From the NCBI GenBank assembly GCA_002420005.1, contig DIHE01000005.1, positions 1 through 64,000 on the forward strand: DNA of 64,000 bases. The letters are read 5' to 3'. Positions 61,853-64,000 of the stretch are shown piece by piece. This DNA is from Holophagales bacterium UBA5704. GTDB taxonomy: Bacteria > Acidobacteriota > Thermoanaerobaculia > Multivoradales > UBA5704. Position numbers and translations under genes: made by a program. The stretch's first letter is position 1. Each line of letters starts with the position of its first letter. The notes beneath the pieces were generated by a model, which did no database searches, was not told the DNA's origin, and saw only the letters and a program-made list of their open reading frames with translations.

Positions 61853-62723
61853 GGGCGAGCTCCTCCGCCGCCATGATCAGGAATCCGATCCACACCAGGT
61901 CCGCCAGCAGCAAGTGGACGATCTGCATCCACACCGGGGCGAGCAGCAGCACGTTGACCACCCCGGCCACGATCTGGAGGAAGACGAGGCGGAGCGTCCA
62001 ACGGGCGACGCGGCCTTCGGAGCGGAAGGCCAGGAAGATCACCACGGCGGCGGCGGCCACGGAGAGGGCCGGGTGCAGGAGGCGCAGGCGCAGCAGCACG
62101 TGGGCGGTCGGCGAGAGGTCCTGGCGGATGGCGTCGGCCAGGCTGGTGGCCGGAAAGAGGGTGTCTCCCAGGGCGGCGATGGCGCCGCTCACCCCGGCGA
62201 GCAGCAGGAGGCCGGCACCGGCCAGGAGCCAGTCGCCCCTCCGGCCCGACCCGCGCAGCCGGAAAGCCGGGCCGCCGCTCGCGAAGTGAGCGGTGAGGGC
62301 CATCGCGCCGAGCAGGAAGAAGGTGTTCACCAGGTGGGTCGCCATGAACAGGGCACGGGCCATCGACTGGTTGTCGGCCACCAGCTCGAAGAGCACGAGG
62401 CCGGCGCCCACCGCCGCCTCGCTCAGCATGAAGGCCAGGCTGTAGACCGCGGCCTTGCGCGCCGGGTGCCCCGGTGGGCGGTGGCGGAAGGCCAGCACCA
62501 CCAGTGCGATGACCAGCAAGAGGGCCACGCCGCTGGTGACGCGGTGGGTCAGCTCGATGATCGTCTCGATCCTGGGTGAGCGGGGGACGATCTCTCCGTT
62601 GCAGAGCGGCCAGTGGCTGCCGCAGCCGGCCCCGGAGCCGGTGGCCCGCACGGCCGCCCCCCAGAGGATGACGGCCAGGGTGTAGACGAGGGTGGTCCAG
62701 GAGAAACGGGCGAAGCGGTCCAT
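61821..62723 (-). CDS. ctaA: Heme A synthase (COX15/CtaA)
   Basis: A 300-aa membrane protein with about eight helices. ATGSGAGCGSHWPLCNG carries the paired cysteines of the CtaA loop; conserved histidines lie in ELTHRVTSG, MATHLVNTF, LLHPALS and IVHLLLADLVW. It oxidises heme O to heme A for cytochrome oxidase. ATG 62723 is preferred (TAAGAT, 7 nt upstream) over ATG 62732. No ctaB or oxidase subunit is in the window, but hemN is nearby. Confidence 0.92.
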   Translation of the reverse strand: MDRFARFSWTTLVYTLAVILWGAAVRATGSGAGCGSHWPLCNGEIVPRSPRIETIIELTHRVTSGVALLLVIALVVLAFRHRPPGHPARKAAVYSLAFMLSEAAVGAGLVLFELVADNQSMARALFMATHLVNTFFLLGAMALTAHFASGGPAFRLRGSGRRGDWLLAGAGLLLLAGVSGAIAALGDTLFPATSLADAIRQDLSPTAHVLLRLRLLHPALSVAAAAVVIFLAFRSEGRVARWTLRLVFLQIVAGVVNVLLLAPVWMQIVHLLLADLVWIGFLIMAAEELALTAPSRPDRA

Positions 62724-62730
62724 TCCCGCC

Positions 62731-62736
62731 ATCTTA
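62731..62736 (-). promoter_or_regulatory. Leaderless-type -10 (TAAGAT, minus strand)
   Basis: TAAGAT on the minus strand ends 7 nt before ATG 62723 and overlaps the stop codon of the upstream SnoaL-like gene. Confidence 0.45.
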
Positions 62737-63144
62737 GCCCGGTTGCTCCTCCGGAGGCTTGTGGGTCATACCGCGGGCGAACCTCCACGCACCGTCCGCG
62801 CCGCGGAAGAGGACCGAGAACGCCCGCTGCCGGATCTCCAGGGGTGGAGCGTCCGCGTCGTCACGCACGGTGACGCGGTTGACCTCAATGCCGCGGACGA
62901 AGGCCAGGTCTCCGGAGATCACGATCTCCTCGCGCTCGAAGCTCTGGTCGATGTCGTACGTCTCGTAGAATTCGGTCATGCGGACGACCAGCGCCTCGCG
63001 TCCCCGAAGCGGCGGCGCCTCGTGCGCCCAGAACTCGCCGTCCTCGGTCACCATCTGCGCCAAGGCCCCGGCATCCTGGCGCCGTCCGGCCTCGGTCCAG
63101 TCCAGAAACAGCTTGTCGATCGCTTCCAGATCGGTCATTTCCAT
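62734..63144 (-). CDS. SnoaL-like (NTF2-fold) protein
   Basis: A 136-aa protein of the SnoaL/SgcJ type: DKLFLDWTEAGRRQDAGALAQMVTEDGEFW, then RGREALVVRMTEF, then FVRGIEVNRVTVRDD, then AWRFARGMTHKP. Such proteins form cone-shaped dimers with a ligand pocket; they include isomerases, hydratases and proteins of no known activity. ATG 63144 fits the TATCCT spacing. It reads toward ctaA on the same strand. Confidence 0.82.
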   Translation of the reverse strand: MEMTDLEAIDKLFLDWTEAGRRQDAGALAQMVTEDGEFWAHEAPPLRGREALVVRMTEFYETYDIDQSFEREEIVISGDLAFVRGIEVNRVTVRDDADAPPLEIRQRAFSVLFRGADGAWRFARGMTHKPPEEQPG

Positions 63145-63150
63145 CGTCTG

Positions 63151-63156
63151 AGGATA
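63151..63156 (-). promoter_or_regulatory. Leaderless-type -10 (TATCCT, minus strand)
   Basis: TATCCT on the minus strand ends 6 nt before ATG 63144. The 120 bp between it and the divergent hemN element is GC-rich and holds nothing else recognisable. Confidence 0.45.
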
Positions 63157-63275
63157 CCGCACGAAGCCGCATCTCGCCTCTGCAGCGCCCGCCCCACCCC
63201 GCGGGGTAGGACAGGGCGGGCCGGCCCCGCGGCAAAACCCTCCCGCGGCATGGTGCGCGGCGTGCAACGAATCGT

Positions 63276-63281
63276 TACACT
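63276..63281 (+). promoter_or_regulatory. Leaderless-type -10 (TACACT)
   Basis: TACACT ends 7 nt before ATG 63289 of hemN. Confidence 0.45.
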
Positions 63282-63288
63282 CACGCCC

Positions 63289-64000
63289 ATGAATGACCTC
63301 TGGCAGCCGATCCCGTTCGACCGCGAGATGATCCGCAAGTACGACCGGCCCGGCCCGCGGTACACCTCGTACCCGACGGCCCCCTGGTTCACCGCCGACT
63401 TCGGCTCTGCGCAGTACGCGGATCTCCTGGCGGCGAGCGCGAGCTCGCGGCGGCCTCTGTCGCTCTACGTCCACGTGCCGTTCTGCGACGTCCGCTGCTT
63501 CTTCTGCGGCTGCAACGTCACCATCTCCCGGGACCGCTCGTGGGGCAAACGCTATCTCCCCTGGCTGGAGAGCGAGATGACGGCGGCGGCGGCGCGGCTC
63601 AACGCAGCCGAACGCGAGGTGGTCCAAGTCCATTGGGGTGGCGGCACGCCGACCTTCCTGCCCGCCGAGGACCTGGCGGCCTTGATGGCGATGATCCGCC
63701 GCCACTTCCGCCTCGCCCCCGACTGTGAGATCGGCGTCGAGATCGACCCCCGCGAATGCACGGACGATCAAATGGAAGCCCTGGTCGCCGCCGGGATGAA
63801 CCGCCTCAGCCTGGGTTTGCAGGAGCTGGACCCGCAGGTGCAGGACGCGGTGAACCGGGTGCAGAGTGCAGAACAGACCTGGGGCGTGCTGAACGGCTTC
63901 CGCGCCCGCGGCGTCACCAGCGCCAACGTGGACCTCATGTACGGCCTCCCCCATCAGACGCCCGAGAAGTTCGCGGACACCCTGGCCGACGTGGTGCGAA
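63289..64000 (+). CDS. hemN: Oxygen-independent coproporphyrinogen III oxidase (5' part)
   Basis: The first 237 codons are present; the gene runs off the window edge. GPRYTSYPTAPWF is the HemN opening, and VPFCDVRCFFCGCN holds the radical-SAM CxxxCxxC (C66, C70, C73) with the extra Cys75 typical of true HemN rather than HemW. HWGGGTPTFL binds SAM and GVEIDPRECT follows. It decarboxylates coproporphyrinogen III to protoporphyrinogen IX in heme synthesis, which fits the neighbouring heme A synthase. Confidence 0.94.
   Translation, partial: MNDLWQPIPFDREMIRKYDRPGPRYTSYPTAPWFTADFGSAQYADLLAASASSRRPLSLYVHVPFCDVRCFFCGCNVTISRDRSWGKRYLPWLESEMTAAAARLNAAEREVVQVHWGGGTPTFLPAEDLAALMAMIRRHFRLAPDCEIGVEIDPRECTDDQMEALVAAGMNRLSLGLQELDPQVQDAVNRVQSAEQTWGVLNGFRARGVTSANVDLMYGLPHQTPEKFADTLADVVR

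Overview
This is a 64 kb, high-GC bacterial chromosome segment, densely coding on both strands. The mix of genes suggests Acidobacteriota, possibly a Thermoanaerobaculia-like lineage: large secreted metallopeptidases, BNR/sortilin-like propellers, a MerR-TPR protein beside Ku and LigD, polyamine uptake, tryptophan 2,3-dioxygenase, and IPTL-type C-terminal sorting. That assignment is inferred from gene content; there is no rRNA or tRNA here to anchor it. No phage, insertion sequence, transposase or CRISPR array was seen.

Layout. 0.3-9.2 kb holds three secreted proteins: two tandem paralogous M36-like metallopeptidases with FN3-type modules and a sialidase-like BNR protein. 9.4-13.2 kb is a divergent NHEJ locus (LigD, Ku) with a MerR-TPR regulator. 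13.3-14.95 kb is a small accessory patch: a glyoxalase-fold protein, gene debris, a nucleotidyltransferase/small-protein pair resembling a toxin-antitoxin module, and a 37-aa remnant. 14.95-21.8 kb is a polyamine/GABA module: GabT, a PotD/A/B/C transporter, and an aldehyde dehydrogenase. 22.8-24.8 kb has two near-identical 238-bp direct repeats, each ending in a terminator hairpin that shows a compensatory base-pair change. They bracket one DUF4062-like gene.

25.3-32.9 kb holds a secreted glycoside-hydrolase-like protein and its small partner, a propeller protein, a zinc-ribbon/TPR/Fis-type regulator, and a small secreted peptide with DPNG repeats. 33.0-34.6 kb has a GNAT gene and a minisatellite with an exact 63-bp period. 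34.6-41.5 kb is metabolic: two acyl-CoA dehydrogenases, tryptophan 2,3-dioxygenase and modABC. 41.6-55.5 kb contains a DegT-family enzyme, secreted proteins, a subtilisin-like protease with P domain and IPTL tail, two more propellers, and a second copy of the hydrolase/partner cassette. 55.7-64 kb contains a membrane PQQ-propeller protein, an AlbA_2/ParA pair, a fourth propeller, heme A synthase, a SnoaL-like protein and the start of hemN.

Two patterns span the window. First, the secreted hydrolase-like/partner cassette occurs twice, each time beside BNR propellers, which suggests a lineage-specific extracellular system. Second, eleven genes carry a TANNNT hexamer exactly 6-7 nt before the start codon and lack a clear Shine-Dalgarno sequence, which points to leaderless transcription. 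Other genes, mostly secreted or operonic, have ordinary GGAGG sites. Where these signals decided a start codon, I say so in the entry.
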